Shown here: positions 6,804 to 7,424 of the stretch, in pieces
Layout of the letters: every line of letters starts with the position of its first letter
How positions within the stretch are numbered: the stretch's first letter is position 1
Assembly (NCBI GenBank): GCA_024405235.1
Contig: JAKSPA010000071.1
Span: 1 to 7,424, forward strand
Direction: 5' to 3'
Length of the DNA stretch: 7,424 bases
Source of the DNA: Lentisphaeria bacterium
GTDB taxonomy: Bacteria > Verrucomicrobiota > Lentisphaeria > Oligosphaerales > Oligosphaeraceae
Program-made: the position numbers and the translations under genes
The notes under the pieces: model-generated
What the model saw: only the letters and a program-made list of their open reading frames with translations
Databases searched by the model: none
Told to the model about the DNA's origin: nothing

Positions 6804-7415
6804 CTATTCGTTTCCGACGGTGAACGGTGCCTGCTGGATGTCTTTGCGTATCTTGTCGAGAACGCCATTTACGAAACGGCCAGAATCTTTCTTGCCGTAT
6901 TCCTTTGCGATTTCAATGGCTTCGTTTATCGCGACCGCAGGCTTGACAAGCGGCGTGGCCATGGTCATTTCGAAGATGGCCAGACGCATTATGCTTCTGT
7001 CCACCAAATCGATGCGGGCAAGACTCCAGTTCTGCGCCGCGTCAATGATCATTGCGTCGATCTTCTGCTTGTTCTCGGCGATTCCAAGACAGATTTTGCG
7101 TGCGCGCGCCCATGCTTTTCGCAGGACATCGCGCGTCAGATCCATATTGTTTTCGTCGTTGATTATGTTGAAGATTGTGTCAAGCTGCTCCTTTTTGGCC
7201 GTGTCCCATTCGTCGAGCGTCTGCGGTTGACCGTCTGTCGGCGACGCCCATGCGATTTTCGTATCCTGCCATGAATTGTTGACGTCCAGGGCATAGAGGA
7301 TCTGGACTGCCATTCGTCTGCTGGCGTTTCGCTGAATGATGAACGCGCGTGCTTCCGGACTCATGGATTCGTCTGCTTGCGGAAACACGTGTGTCTTTGC
7401 GTCTTTGTTTTCCAT
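6804..7415 (-). CDS. nusB: Transcription antitermination factor NusB (enlarged form)
   Basis: A 203-residue NusB-family protein. NusB with NusE (ribosomal protein S10) binds boxA RNA and keeps RNA polymerase going through rRNA operons. Seen: the N-terminal helix RNASRRMAVQILYALDV (29-45), whose arginine-rich start is the RNA-binding face in the family, and the conserved C-terminal block from NWSLARIDLVDRSIMRLAIFEM (129-150) through KPAVAINEAIEIAKEYG (158-174) to FVNGVLDKI (181-189). E. coli NusB has 139 residues; the extra length here is about 28 residues before the first helix and a polar, tryptophan-containing stretch at about 47-75. The ATG at 7415 is preceded in frame by TAG (7424-7422), so no earlier start is possible; Met18 (7364) is a second candidate that would shorten the tail. 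It is the first complete gene of the apparent operon. The TAG at the right edge may also end an upstream gene, which is not visible. Confidence 0.95.
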   Translation of the reverse strand: MENKDAKTHVFPQADESMSPEARAFIIQRNASRRMAVQILYALDVNNSWQDTKIAWASPTDGQPQTLDEWDTAKKEQLDTIFNIINDENNMDLTRDVLRKAWARARKICLGIAENKQKIDAMIIDAAQNWSLARIDLVDRSIMRLAIFEMTMATPLVKPAVAINEAIEIAKEYGKKDSGRFVNGVLDKIRKDIQQAPFTVGNE

Positions 7416-7424
7416 GGCGTGCTA

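Overview
The window is an ordinary chromosomal housekeeping stretch. All seven genes lie on the minus strand and read from right to left: nusB, ftsY, tgt, a stand-alone coaC-type flavoprotein, a gmhB-type HAD phosphatase, mfd, and the first 101 codons of a tsaC/Sua5-type gene cut by the left edge. I see no mobile element, CRISPR array, tRNA, rRNA, phage gene or toxin system, and no stretch over 300 bases lacks a gene. The window does not contain a visibly new biological system.

Layout: the gaps between consecutive genes are 45, 12, 20, 6, 16 and 59 bases. None holds a convincing terminator or promoter, so the set is most simply read as one operon whose promoter lies beyond the right edge. Transcription termination (NusB), membrane protein targeting (FtsY), tRNA queuosine (Tgt), coenzyme A synthesis (CoaC), probably heptose supply for lipopolysaccharide (GmhB), transcription-coupled repair (Mfd) and tRNA t6A (TsaC) are then co-transcribed. 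Two of these products act on the tRNA anticodon loop (positions 34 and 37) and two act on or with RNA polymerase.

Organism: a bacterium with moderately high GC, probably Gram-negative because of the GmhB homologue. Most starts lack a clear Shine-Dalgarno sequence. FtsY is the short form without the acidic A domain. The nusB-ftsY pair would suit the PVC group (Verrucomicrobiota, Kiritimatiellota, Lentisphaerota), but that is a low-confidence inference from memory of gene order.

The point most worth a second look is the 3' end of mfd. Its TAA stop is followed in the same frame by 18 sense codons that read like the missing last helix of Mfd, ending in another TAA only 2 bases before the tsaC start. 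This looks like a nonsense change that shortened Mfd, or a recoded or misread stop. Lesser points are the CoaC domain without its usual CoaB partner, the enlarged NusB, and small motif departures in FtsY and the HAD phosphatase.
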